From Liolophura sinensis (taxonomy: Eukaryota > Mollusca > Polyplacophora > Chitonida > Chitonidae): a stretch of DNA of 64,000 bases. A program made the position numbers and the translations under genes. The notes under the pieces were generated by a model. It ran no database searches, was not told the origin of the DNA, and saw only the letters and a list, made by a program, of their open reading frames with translations. Shown here one piece after another: positions 23,801-38,800 of the stretch (position 1 is its first letter; each line of letters begins with the position of its first letter). The stretch covers positions 55,712,984 to 55,776,983 of the forward strand of contig NC_088300.1 of NCBI RefSeq assembly GCF_032854445.1, in the 5' to 3' direction.

Positions 23801-26800
23801 GCAAAATAGCAATAGCAGCAAAATCCCACAGAAAGTCAAACACATAGTCTTTCATGTTCTATTGCACTAAGTCCCCCCATGAATGTGATTGGTGATTAAA
23901 GGTGGTTACTGTGTCTGCTGGTGACACTGGTGTTATGTTTCTTGTGTTTTTGCTGTTTCTTGTTTTTGTGTTTGTGTTTATGTTAATCTGGATTGTTTAT
24001 ATATTTCACCAGGCTCACAAGGAAGAGGACAAACAGTACAGTGATGTCAAGAATGGCCTACGTGTACAAATCCGGGACATGAGAAGAACCGTGAGTGATG
24101 CTCACAAACATATATATATCTAACGAGCCGGGAGACGTTTACTATGACCTGTAGTCGAATTAGTAACCAAGCCGCGCACCCGGATATAATAAGCACATGT
24201 ATTTTAACTAATGGAGGCAACAAGTAATTGCTTATCCGAAGAAACAACACAAATGTTCGGAATTGAGAGAGTAGCTATGCTAGTTTATTTACACTGCTCT
24301 TTTTTATATATACAGATATACAGTATGTGTAACTCTTAAACCTTATGAAACCTTATGTACAACCCTAGTGCTCACAGAAACCCCTGCTATAGGCCATTCA
24401 AGCCACCATCCTGTGCCTCATCAGCACTGGGATGTGGGACCAAGTGACGGGCACCCCCAGGAAGAGCATCTCCGTTCTGGCCAGATGTCCATGGCAAGGA
24501 CCAGAACTGTTATCAGTCGTTTCTTCCTACCATCTCCAGTGTCACAAAGTTTCAAACACTCAACCTCCTAATCAGCCACTGACTATTATACTCGATGAAG
24601 CTAACTGTATGCTAACTCTGTGCAAACAAAATGTATACTTAATCTGAATTCCATGTAGGTCCTATATATACAACTTGAAAGGAACACATTTTCCCATGTC
24701 CACCCTAGTTGTTAAAACGATCCAGGAACTGTATCTTGACCTATACCAGAATTTGTTGTGGCCATTAAAATCGACTTCCTGTGTGACCATTCCCTGTCTG
24801 GCTATATCCAAGAAAGCTTGTCTCTAAGTGATGACAGGTAGCTAGGATGTGTACCATGTCAGCTGAGTGTAAGGGAGAGTCGCCGTCACAACTGCACATC
24901 TGGTTTCAATATTACCGAGACATCTAATATACCAGTAAGCTACACTTTACCTCTTACATATATATTATTTCCATATTCCGTGTTCACTCTGTACATGCAT
25001 AGTGAGCATTGCTTCAGTGTGGAATTAATAAGCTCCTGACTATTATTCTCAGACAACACTTAATTGCTTTCTCTTGCTGAATATGTATATTGGCTGTATG
25101 TATATGCTATGGATTATGTATCAGCATCAGAGGTGTTAGTATTGTGAATTGACTCTGTTTCTTGTCAATAGATTCAGAAAATGATGCGAGCCAATGAGAC
25201 TCTGCCAGATCTGGAGAAGCTGGGGCACCATGAGTTTGACCTAGATATTGATGAGCAAGTCAGGCTACAGAATGAGGGAGAGGCACTCTTACAAAAGGTA
25301 ACTCTCTATACCATTTTGGAAATGACACATTGTGTGAGCTGGCTCCATGTGAGAATGTTACAGTTTATTTGCTTTTTGTATGCCTTATATATGTGTATTT
25401 TTGTATGTATTGTTGGGTCCTCACAAATATGTTTCCTGATGTTGAAATGTATCATGAAAAGATTCTGATTATGTAAAGTATAAGGCAGTGTGTTTACTTT
25501 GGAGTGTAAACTGTGATTGTTTGTCAACTTTTGCACGAATCATCTCCAGTAGTTGCTGTTCATGTTTGATCGTTTCCTTTTTATTTCAGATTAAAGAAGA
25601 AATTGAATTTGATAATCTTGCCAAAATGTACTTGAAAGAGAAGATCAAAACAGAATGTTGGGACAGTTTGGAGGTCAAAGGTCGTTCAATTCTGGTGAGT
25701 CAGTTAATACTTCCCACACGTTTTATAAACAAGTGTAAGTTTGCAATAGTTAGGATACATTGCTAAAAGTCCATAGCTTTTTTAAGTGAATAGCTTATGC
25801 CAGGGTATCAAAAATTTGGCCAAGGGATTTATCACGCTGATTTATCACGGCTAGAAATGGTATCATTTCACTTGAGAAATGTAACATGTTTATTATTTAT
25901 TTTCTACATAACTGTCAACAGTACCACATCAAGAAATCCATATATATTTCTTTCTACAATCATGTGTGGGTCTTGTCTTTATTTACTGATGTTATGTGTA
26001 TCAACTTTTTTTCTGCTGATTACTTGAAAATCAAAAGGGATGATGGTACTTTTTCAGGCCTTTAACTCAAACTTAGAAGTAAGCAACTTCCCTATGAAGA
26101 CTCGCTCAAGGAGCTCTCTACAGATGTTGGAAATGGTGACCAAGAGGAGGAAAGTGGAAGTGTTGGACCAGGCTGTGAGTTACCTACCTTAAATTGTGTA
26201 CACCTGCTGCTTAGGCATTTCGTCCACACTATGCCTGAGCTCCTCCTTCCAGCGTGTTATTAACCTTCCAACTGGTACAGGAGGGTATACAGCTCATCTT
26301 TCAGTCCATAAGGAATTAGGAATTAAGATGTAAGCTCTTTGTATTTTATTGATACCTCACCATCAAGAGTTGCAGATCGAGTTTCAGTTTTGGCCCATTT
26401 TTTGGGGGCCAAAATTATTGTCTTTTTTGCTCCATTTTGGGCTTTAAGAGTTTTCTGGACTTTTTGTGGAATTGGAACAGTACATGCCTGATGGATTCAA
26501 CAGGTGACAAAGAAAGGTTTGGGCTGTTTGGTCCATTTCAAAACTATTATGGCCTTTCTTGTTCTTCAGAGTTCTTCTATTATTCTGATGGCTCAATTCT
26601 GCACATGTTTCCGTATTACTTTCAAAATGTCTGTCTCACTTGTCACTTTTAGGCCAGAAAAGAGATGGCAGAAGCTGGAAGAAAACCTAACTCTGTAAGT
26701 GACTGTTCCTGGTAAACATTCTTCGCCTCACATGCATGAATTTTCTATTAGACACAGAGTAGTTGTAATATTGTGTTTGTACTGTCTCTGATTACTTTGG

Positions 26801-29725
26801 GTAAAATCAGTTCGCAGATTTTATAAGGCAGTAATTAGCACATCTTATAGTATCTATTTAATAGTATATATACATCACCATTAGCATGCATACCCAGGAC
26901 GTTTCAGTCTGTTCCCAACAGATATATATTGTTTTTTTACTTTCAAGTTTTACAACAGTACAGGTGGAATCATCCACTCACAGTATTATAGTGTACCTTC
27001 AGAAATGTGTGTGTGCATGCAAATGTAGTTATTGTGACCAGTATTTGTTTGATTTATGCGGCCGTACCAGGCGTATGCACAGCGCTTCACTACAGGAGTA
27101 AGTACACTTGTGTGCCAGCTACATGTAACTGTTGTGATTTTCAGTGTTATTTTGGTGAAGTGGTGCAAGTGACTGGTTTTAAGTGTATGTGATTATCTAA
27201 TGAATCAGAATGTCAGAATGGTTAAATAAAGAGTGTTTGTCCATGCCTGCTGTCTCCACTGTCTTGGAAAGAAAAAATGACCTCAGGAAAATGTTATAAT
27301 GTCACCATGATAAGATACAAATTATTGTTAGTGTCACTTTCCATAAAGATGGGATACTTCATGATTTGGCTGAAATGGGCAAATACATATAATCCTGTCT
27401 AATCATTCTGAAATTTCCTAACTGAGACTGACATAACCCTCTGAAATAATCAGTTCAAAGTTTCCAACCCAAACCAAGCCATCATACTATTGAGAATCCA
27501 AGGATACACTATAGTAACACTATTATTTAACATTCTGCTACAGATAAACACAGAATAATAACCGTTTTGTTTACACCAATGCCAAATTTATTTACATGTA
27601 TTTATGTGGCTATTAACTGTTGTCTGTGGTAAATTCCAAATGTTAATGATTGTAGTGTTACCTTATATTTGTACATTGTATGAGTGTGTGAATTAATAGA
27701 TCTATTAACACTTGAAGTGATAATGTAATTCAGTATTCAAAATGAGTCACATTACTGTGTGAAATGTTTTTGATGATAATTCTCAGACATTTCTGAGGTT
27801 TAAACTGGAAAACTATTGGGTACACTTGAAATCATCATGGTTGTCAAACTTGTTGCAACATGTTAGCTATTCTGTTTATGTACAGGTATGTTTATACCTG
27901 ATCCTCAAGAGGAATCAAATACTGTCTGTATTATTGTTGTGGGAAAGAGGAATAACACAATCAGTTGTGGAAGCAACTCTTCCATGTTATATAAACAGTA
28001 CTATATCTATGTACAGGACATGTATACATGTGTAATTATTTAAGTAAAATGATGCTTTGAGTAATATGTTTTGGGATATTTGGATACTATTCAGTAAGGC
28101 ATTGATCTTGTTTTAAACACTAATTTTAAAGCACTGTTTTAATTCTTTATTTTAAACGTGTTATATTCTCATATGTAATGCTGAAGTATAATATGACAGT
28201 ACTTCTTTCACACCTGTTCTGTACTCGAGCAACAATGACTCACAGTGAAATCTTACTTTCAGTTTTATTTATTTGATTGGTGTTTTATGCGGTACTCAAG
28301 AATATTTCACTTATATGACGGCGACCATCATTATGGTAGGAGGAAACCGGACAGAGCCCCGGGGGAAGGGGGTGACCCACGACCATCCGCATGTTCCTGG
28401 TAGACCTTCCCACATACAGCCACATACAAGGTGACTAGTCCAAATATAGTCCAAATCAACTATATGATATTAATGTGTATGATTTTACAGCCACTAGAAG
28501 ATGAGGGAGTAGAAATGGAGGAAACAGAAGATGATTCCAAAGAACTGCCCTCTATTGCAGGAAGTTTAGGTAAGCAAAAAAGATAAACTGAATATAGAAT
28601 GCTCTTCTGTACCTTTATGTCATTGTCACAGAAACAGATCTGTTATACTTCAATAAATACACAACTGAATCACAATTGTTGTTAAAAGTTACGATACAAC
28701 TAAGGATGTAATGTAGTATTGTAAGTGGCCATTCTGCTTGATAAATAATATCTTCTGCATTTTGTAGGTGCCCAGTATGGTGGGGGTAATCCACTCCTGT
28801 TCAGTCAGTTTGAGTTACACACTAGAGAACAGAAGCTGTGTCAGATCATCTTACTGGAGGTGAGCAGATGACTAGCCTTTCTGTGCCTAATTGGCATATC
28901 ATCTCTTTTGTTTGTTATCTTTGAGATTATAGACTTTAACTAGTAGCTATGTGTATTTGTTACAAATACCTATTAATATAGTCAGTGCATACCATATATC
29001 CCTATTGTACTCTGTTCAGTGAATGTAATTTGATAAATTAGATAAATTTCCAAGGTTTATTCCATATTGAAGTTATTTTAGAACTAGAATTGTCTGTCAG
29101 AATGAACTGTGTCTGTGAAGAAGTGTCAAATAGAAAAGTGAGCTCTTCTGTCACTCTCATTTTTCCCCGCAGGACACTATATTTAAAATAAAGAAAGCTT
29201 TCAACAGTGAATTTGAGGATGGCTTTGTTAAGAAAGAGCAAGAAATAATTAAGATCAAGGACAAAAACAAGAGGATTCATAAGATTTTGGAGGACTTAGA
29301 TCTGAAGGAGGAAGTGGTAGAGCCAGAGCTAAGCAGCCTGGAGAAACCTGAGCTCTTGCTGACTGTTGATGACAGTGAGGTGAGTTGAGAGAAGTTGTCA
29401 CAGTATTAGTGAGGTATTAGACAAGGTGAGGTTCTCACAGCAGTTGATTTATTTATTTATTTATTTGATTCATGTTTTACGCCGTAATCAAGAATATTTC
29501 ACTTATGCGACGGCGGCCAGCATTATGTTGGGAGGAAACCAGGCAGAGCCCGGGGAAAACCCATGACAATCCGCAGGTTGCTGACAGACCTTCCCACAGC
29601 AATTGATGCATTACCAGGTATATCAGGTGAGGTTGTTATAACAAGTACGGCATTACACCAATGAGGTAGTCACAAGTGAGTGAAGCAGTTACATAATGCA
29701 AAGTATAGATGTAAATTCATATGTA

Positions 29726-29815
<90 letters not shown>

Positions 29816-32800
29816 TACATATATCAGTATTAAAATCAGCCCTCATTCAATTGCTCATCGCTAGGTCATGGTTTATTCACTAGGTCAGTGTGTACATTTA
29901 AATGGTACCTGAAATCATCATACTACCATCAGTGGTTTGGTGTAACTCACTTTTCCAAGATTCTTATCAAATTTATGTCTTGCTGGTTTCTTTTGTACAG
30001 GACTGGGTTAACAGTTTGGTTAATCATGACTGTTTTTACTTTGAAGGTGAAGGTAGAGAAATTCCTGACCCCAGAGCAGAAAAAGGAGAAAGAGAAACAG
30101 GAGAAGGCTGAGGAAGAGCGGCGTCTAAAGGAAATGGGAGACAATGCCCGCGAGAGAGCACTTGGCATGATGATGGGAGGAGTGCTAGAGATCAAGAAGG
30201 AAGATGAACTCAAGAAGGTATATATTTTGGTTTACTAAACATCAGGTGACAATAGCAGGGCACTCTTGAAGAACAGGCATGTACATCGATATATAGTTGA
30301 GATCCAGACATGAATGGTAAATCATTTTTGGGCATTTTAAAAGTTTACAAAAGTAAATGCTTTTCAGGGATGCTAAATATCGATCAACAAGATGAGACCA
30401 CAATTAGCAGTCACTGTCATGTCACAAAATCATACCTCAAAATCTACATATTAAACATTTATCTGAAGCTATAAAGGTCTTATTTACTGCAGGCAGAACA
30501 AATAAAAACTGTCAATTTAATGCTCTTGTGTGTTAAACACTTGCAAAGCTTGTGGATGCATGAAGATTAATGTGAAGTGAGCATAGTAATCTAAGACATG
30601 TACTGTCAGCGAATTTGAATTTTGGGGCTACTGTGCTTGGGCAGAACATTGGGAAAATCCAGACAAGGTGAACTGTTCTGCTATCAGCTGAGCAATAATG
30701 TGTGACTTTTGTCTGAGAGATTGAGGCTGTTCCTATGTATGATTTAGCAGCTTCTGTATTCAAAGCCTAAGACTAAGTAAATATGTCAGAGGACAAATAA
30801 GATTGTTTATTCATGTGATTATAACAGAGCAAATAGCAGAATCAAATGTGTATACTTTGTGATGTATCTGCTCAGTTTATTTTCATTTATATAATTTGTT
30901 GGGGCATTTTGTGATCAACAGGACATCCCGGTGCCAGCCTTCATGAGTAATAAGAAGCAGGAAGATTGGAGTGAAGAGGAGACAAAAATGGCTAAGGATT
31001 ATGAAAGAAAAGTGAAGGAGCTAGAAGAAGAGAGGGAGAAGTACAGGAAGGTAGGAACATTTCTTGTGCATGTAGCTTATTTTACAAGTACAAATTAAAA
31101 CCTGGCTAGGGTCAGCTGTACCTAACATAGTGATGGATTTTAAGAAATACTACTAACGTAAAGCTCCAGAGGTCATTGTGGTCTTTGTAACTGCACTATT
31201 GTGCAAAACAAAACTAAATGTAAAGAAAGAAAATGTTCATTGAAATTACCTGAAATGATGAATAGGACAATAACAAAATAACAAAGTTTGATATATATGT
31301 ACTATCGTAGCAACTGGAGACTGAGCTGAGGAAGCTGCAGGCAGTGATTCAGGAGAGCATGGCATCGTTTGATGAGGGCCTCAATCAGCTCTTCATGAAG
31401 AAAGTTCGTACACAGATGGTCGTCTATCAGGTATGATCAGAACTGTATTAATACAGCCAAGTGTAAATGAAGGTTTTCGTTGTTTCTTTAGTATTCACAT
31501 CTATGTACATGCACTTATTTTTCTGGACATCCATTTCTTCATTTGTGAATCAGAATATTTTTCTAGTCATTGAACAGACATGTTAACTGTTCCTTCTTAG
31601 TAAAGATTGTCACATGTATGTCTTCAACACTGGGCATTTGGGTGTCTGTTTACCTGTTGGTTTGTTAACCGTCAATCTGTCTTCATCTTGTTGTCAATCT
31701 GATGTGGAAGGAAACTGAGGCCAGGGGCCAAAGAAAATATGAATGAATTTTGATAATGAATCAAAGTTTAGATATTAAAGGAGACTTGTTTTGTTTGTAC
31801 CACAAAGAAGTCGGGAGATCAAACCCGGCACTCAGCAGTGAGAGGTCAGATCAAGGAAACATGACTGGTTGGTCTGGTGTCCGTGTAATTTGACCGGGTG
31901 GGGTGTTATGTCTGGTGTCTTCGGCATGATGCTTTAGACACAATATATGTACACACACCTAACGACTTTTCGTCATAAATATGACTGAAAAATTGTTAAC
32001 TACGAAGTTAAAACCCCAGGATACATACATACATATACTAAGAGGAGCCGATTGCCTTGGTACTTGATGATATCTCAAGTTGTATGCAAAGGAAGGTGTG
32101 ATTAATATCTGGAAAAATAACTAACTGATTTAGTTTAAGCTTGGTAGAAACTTGTTGCCAAGGGGAAAGTGATAACCATTTTTATGGATTTGGATTCGAG
32201 TACAGCAATTTTTTAAAAAAAACATGTCTTTTAAACTATGGACGTTAGACAAGGGCAGATAATTCATTATACATTTAGTTTGTTTTGATGACTTGAATGT
32301 CATTTCACTGGTGGTATGCTATGTATTTCTGATTAATCCATGTATATTGATTGGTAAATTTCCTAAGAAATTGATGAGTCTTGAATTTATTTTCATTTTG
32401 ATTTCATGATTTCATTTTTGATGTATTATAGGAGGAGCTAAAGATGCTGAGGCTGAGATACTCTATGCTGCTGGAGGAGGAACTGGAGTACCGAGAGAAT
32501 GAACTGAACAGAGTGCTGGACGAGAAGAGGGCAGCTAAGGTGAGACACGAACCAACGATCCATCCTGGCTGTCTGGTCTTACCTCAGCTTCACCTTTTAG
32601 CACAGCCAAGATCTTTTAGGTCACAAATTTTCATTTTCAAACCACTTGATTTAAGAGAAGATAAATTATATGAAAGACTGTAAATGTTTACCTGGTTATT
32701 CTTGTGAATAAATTGGTGGTTTATTTTAGTAGCTCAATCTGTATTTCTAAATGACCTGTACATATTCATAAGTAACTATTTCATTAAGACTGTACTCTGA

Positions 32801-35800
32801 CAATTTAGCTTAGGGGCTTAGAACTGGACTGGACCAAACCAGTACAAGTTCTTGTTTTCTCAAAACAATGATAGTACGTGTACTCTTTTCTCTTCAGCAA
32901 ATCTCAAGCCAAACTCTCCAAGAAACAAAACAGCAAGTGGAGCATTTTACTGGGGAATATGTGAGGTTGCAGTTGGAGGACAAGGTGATGGAGAAAACAT
33001 TTAAGAAGGACTTTAGTGATTGTACTGCTCTGCAGGCCGAACAACTTTTCAAACTCTTCAAAAAGAGACCCAGGTAGGACTTTCCTGGGCCAAGTTGAAG
33101 GAGGCATTCTATTGTGTCTGCACTGAAGTAAAATTTCCAGCCAAACAAAGTGGCATACTAGCACTCTTCCAAAAGTGACCCAAGTTTATTGACTTTTTTT
33201 CAAGAGATAATTACTGACTTTATTTTACTCAAGGGTAGATTTGTTACTATTCCTGTTATACGTGTACATTGCTATCATAAATGTATAATAATTATTTGTA
33301 TATTGCTTACTTTAAACTTTGATTTGAGATCAGTTTATCATGTGAGATATGTCATGAGAATCTCATGTGATTTTTATTTGTATGTCAGAGGTCAGAAGAT
33401 GAAGGGTGACACCCCAGTGTTTGACCCTAACTCTCCTAACCCATTTGCTGAACATTCATCCACATCCCGTCAGGCTAAGGCAATCATGGAGGCCTTCCTA
33501 GATGAGGCAGATAAAGAACATAACATGCCAGAGGGTCTGGAGGATTATATCTGGGAGAGGATGTGTCGTTATCGCAGAGAGAAAGTCGCTAGTGAATTGC
33601 TTGTAAGTTAATCTAGGACAGAAACTTGTAATTATGTAAAAGCGAATAGTACTAAAAGTTTTAAGTGGCTACATGTACATACTTTCTTTGCTTTGGAATG
33701 ATTTAAATTTGTCACCTACATGCACATGTGGTATTTTGTGTATTACCAGTCCTGTTCATGTAACTACCTTGGCGATTCCCCTTCATAGGAACCATTTGCT
33801 ATAGCAGTTATGCACATGTAACACTATGAGTGTTTGTCAAGTGTTGACAAAGCAGGTAACTAAATGTTCTTGGACAACGCCTGCATAGTGTGACATGCAT
33901 GTAATTACCGTGGTGATGCTACATGTATGTCTTCAATACTAGTAGAAGGCATACATATAGCACCGCACATTGGAAGTTCTGCCAGAGACATGCGGATGTG
34001 GTATGGGTATAACCCTGACCTCTGCCTACCATAATGCTGGCCGCCAGAGTTAATAATTCTTGAGTACGGTGTTAAATAAATAAATAAATAAATAAATACA
34101 GCTTGTGTGATATAAAGAGCACTTTGTGAAACTGGTCCCAGTGTTAAATTGTCCTGGTGGATATATAACATTGTTTTTGTCAGGTTGTGAGCTCGAGGAT
34201 ATACTCATTAATCCCCATTGATACTAAGATGTTAATTATGGAATATTTTACACCATTTCAATTGTTGGCAACTGGTGTTTGTGACATCATAATTGTTACA
34301 TATTCGTGACCTTTGCTAATGCGGTGATACATATGCAGCCATAATCTAAAAGGCAATCGAGACATGGTGCACAAGTAGAACAGTCAAAGCAACATAGCGA
34401 TAGTTAGTGAAAAATTCCAATACGTAGTTTTTGATTTAGATGTTTTAAGACAGAAAAAGTGTCGTCCCAGATCAAAATACCAGTGGAATATTGTCATTGT
34501 TCCAAAATGTTATGAACTCAAACCCAACCAAGAACATTATACAGAAATCAGCCTAATCCCTCTAAGTCTTCTTTATTCTATATACCATCCCATATTAAAA
34601 CTGGCAGATTCAACCTATCATGCTGTAAAACGACAACGTCCAGTTACAAAGAGATTTTCCTTGTCATAACGTCATATTTCGAAACTTGCTTATTGTCACT
34701 CTGTCCTCTAAGACTACTGAGACATCTGTTTTCCTGTTACAAATACAATTGCTGCTTACTTTGGTAGGTGAAGTCCAAAGAAAGCACCTTAGCAGAGATG
34801 AATGTGTATTTACAAAAACGCCAAGAAGAAGATGATGTGCTGAAGGGAGATATTGAGGACATAATGCAACATATTTCCAGGTATAGTTTGTAAATTGTTG
34901 TCTTAATTTTCATGCAAATATCAAGTTTAAGATTTACAATACAATTTGTAAGCTGCTTCTCATACCGCACAAAGGACTTCTGATTTAAACCATCAGATTT
35001 GAATGGGATATCATCATATTGTTTGAGTAAAACCGCTAAGAAACTGAAGTGTCAGTTGTCCAGAATAATGTTTTTTGCATGTCCTTGAAACGCCTCATTC
35101 GACTGGAAACGTCACAAAATACTGACAAGTGATAGTGTTTTTTTGCCTACATGATTAAAAATTCTCTTTCACAGTCTCGAAGATGAACATTGTATGAATT
35201 ATAAATATGTATGCATAATGATATAATGATGACTGAATGTCTTCATGCTCACCATTGTATGTTTTATGTATTTGTGACATATTCTATATTCATGTTCCAG
35301 GTTGAAGGAAGACCAGCTAAGGTTTACCTGTAATTTGGAGGTGCAGATGATGTTGAAGCAGGGACAGGTTGAGATAGACCCCGGTTCATTCATACCAGAC
35401 TTCAGTGAGAGCGTTCTTGTACACAGAACAGTTGTGGAGGATCTGAACAGTACCATTAAGGTGAGTAGTCCTCTCCGACTGGATGGCCTCCAGTCTTTTG
35501 GTACGATGAAGTGTCAGATGATCTAGTAATTATCAGATACGGGATATTGCCTTCGGGCTTTTGGAATCAGATATGTGTACATGTACAAAACATACAGGGT
35601 CAGTATCATGGTACAATGAAGTGTCAGATGATCTGGTAATTATTAGATACCGAATATATCCTCTGGGCTTTTTGAATCCAATATGTGTACATGTATACAA
35701 CATAAAGGGTCAGTATCATGGTACAATGAAGTGTCAGATGATCTGGTAATTATCAGATACCGAATATATCCTCCGGGCTTTTTGAATCCAATATGTGTAC

Positions 35801-38800
35801 ATGTATACAACATAAAGGGTCAGTATCATGGTACAATGAAGTGTCAGATGATCTGGTAATTATCAGATACCGAATATATCCTCCGAGCCTTTTGAATCCA
35901 ATATGTGTACATGTATACAACATAAAGGGTCAGTATCATGGTACGATGAAGTGTCAGATGATCTGGTAATTATTAGATACCGAATATATCCTCTGGGCTT
36001 TTGGAATCCAATATGTGTACATGTACAAAACATACAGGGTCAGTATCATGGTACAATGAAGTGTCAGATGATCTGGTAATTATCAGATACCGAATATATA
36101 CTCCGAGCCTTTTGAATCCAATATGTGTACATGTATACAACATACAGGGTCAGTATCATGGTACGATGAAGTGTCAGATGATCTGGTAATTATCAGATAC
36201 TGAATATATCCTCCGAGCCTTTTGAATCCAATATGTGTACATGTATACAACATAAAGGGTCAGTATCATGGTACGATGAAGTGTCAGATGATCTGGTAAT
36301 TATCAGATACCGAATATATCCTCTGGGCTTTTTGAATCCAATATGTTTACATGTATACAACATAAAGGGTCAGTATCATGGTACGATGAAGTGTCAGATG
36401 ATCTGGTAATTATCAGATACCGAATATATCCTCTGGGCTTTTTGAATCCAATATGTGTACATGTATACAACATAAAGGGTCAGTATCATGGTACAATGAA
36501 GTGTCAGATGATCTGGTAATTATCAGATACCGAATATATCCTCCGGGCTTTTTGAATCCAATATGTTTACATGTATACAACATACAGGGTCAGTATCATG
36601 GTACGATGAAGTGTCAGATGATCTGGTAATTATCAGATACCGAATATATCCTCTGGGCTTTTGGAATCCGATATGTGTACATGTATACAACATGAAAGGT
36701 ACGATGAAGTGTGAGATGATCGGTAGTTTTCAGATAGAGGATATAGCCTCTGGTCTTTTGATATCAGATATATAGGCATGTGTATGCAAAATATATGGTT
36801 CATTGCAGGGTCTGTTCCTGCAAGGTCAAGCAAAAGTTGATCTGTTGTTTCTGCCATTGCATGTCAGTAAAAGATTATAACCGTAATTGGTTTTATTTGA
36901 CCTTCTTATCCAAAAAACATGAATTGCGTCATGTAAATTCATAGATGCATCTTCATTTATAAGTACACTGAGAGATTACATGATATTTCTGTGCTTTTAA
37001 GTTGTTTAGTAATCTTTGTCTTGGGCGATTTGGTTTACAGCAACTTGGAGAAAGCAAAATGGCAAGCATGGTAGAAAGCAAGGATTTTCGTAAAGGCATT
37101 TTGCAGCTTGAATGGTAAGTCTTTTTAGTTTGGTATCATACTTGTTTCTAACTGAAAATAGATGTTTTCTACACTTTATCATAATTATTCCCATTATGTC
37201 TTGATATCTACTGTATATCAAAAAAGTTTGACTGTTCATGTTATTGTCAAAGTACAATCAATGTGGCCATTATATTATCGTTGGGCTGTATGACTGAGTG
37301 AAAATTCAGATAAAGTAGCACAGCAGGTACATTGCAGATAATGTGAGGTCACAAATGAGGATAGCAGATTACATCCTTCTCCAACAAATGCAGAGCAAAG
37401 TCAACCACTTTTACATCCTGAAAACTGTTGTAGCAAAAATCTTAAGGCAATACTCAAATTGTAGCATACACCATCAGTTGATAAATTTATTGTTGATCAA
37501 GTTTTTTCACATTGCCCTTGCATTTTTTCTTCCCTATATTTATCCTTAGGACAACACTGAAGTGGTCCAAAAACACTTGTTTGACAATGTGTAGCACATA
37601 AAAGGCAGTACTGTATCTTTTATCAGCTGGTAACAAACTTTTATCTTGTACTCACCAGGGAACATAAGAGGATGTTGATGCTGATTGAGGACTTGGTCAG
37701 CAAGATGAAGGACATTCAGTTTATGAAAGTTACGCGAGAAATCCAACTGGTGAGAAGAAAAACCTTTATTATTTATATATAGGTGAAATTTCAGGATTTT
37801 CTTGACTGATACAAATTGTTATTTCACATGTTAGGCATCACTTTTTTCTGTTGTTACATTTTGGTATTTTACACATAGATGCCATGGCACCAGGAAAGAA
37901 ACAGTTTGTTTTATGATGTTCCAGTCTGTGCTTAGCAGAGTGATGTCATAAGCTTAGCTTTCCTACATCACTCAACAAGACACAATGTCATACAAGACTT
38001 CATATATGACGTCAGACTGTAGAAAAGTCTGTGAAGGCCTGAAGCTAAAAACATTGAACATAAAGACATTCAGATACACAAAATCTTCAAATTGTCAAAA
38101 TTTACATAATAAATAGCATAGCGAACAGTGAATGTTGAATACCATGTGTATTGCTCTCATCTAAGGTAGTTGTCATTTTCATCTCTCTCAAGCAGTATTT
38201 ATGTTATGCAGCTTATTGATTATGTTTACTTGCACACCCTTCCTCTCAGTACAGCAGGAATTTCTGGGCTTCACAGAGTTGTTATAAAACATAAACCAAT
38301 GACAGGTAGACCAGTATGCTGCTTAGCTGCAGCATTATGTTTTAGCATACTTGACACCCAAGACTCCATAGAACTATACTGTACGTGTATTTTGTGCTTG
38401 ACTTAAAATCTATATTTTCTCATTATGATGCTTACTTTATGGTTCAGATTTTTTTACATAACATGTGGTAGTTGTTTGCAAGTTTTGTTCCCAAAGATCA
38501 TAATGACTACAGTTTTTAAGAGTTTACCAGCAGTGAAAAAAGAGAAAAAGCAATGAAAATCAACCAAATTTTGTTTAACATAGTGCCAGATGTCTTCTTT
38601 TCACTGGTTTAGTACAGTAGGTCCATTGCATATGAAACCTAGCAGCCTCAAGTTCAAATCCAGGTTTATCCCTGTTCATTCTTAACATTTGTTTTTTTCT
38701 TTATGTTTTTTTTCAATGTAATATGCACAACGTTTTCACCAGGCTACCAGAAATGGTAATACACTAATAGCGCAGACCCCAGCAATGCTGTTGGCTAACT

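Noticed and set aside
27040-27110. Extra CFAP43 exon near 27085 (cag/cgcttcactacaggag/taagt)
   Set aside because: Exons 23 and 24 already join in phase without it, and it does not match the family.
29680-29883. Frame with (YI)n(TH)n
   Set aside because: It is the translation of the (AT)n(AC)n tract in CFAP43 intron 26.
35501-36775. CRISPR-like array
   Set aside because: The units are contiguous 110-bp tandem copies without unique spacers, in an intron of an animal gene.
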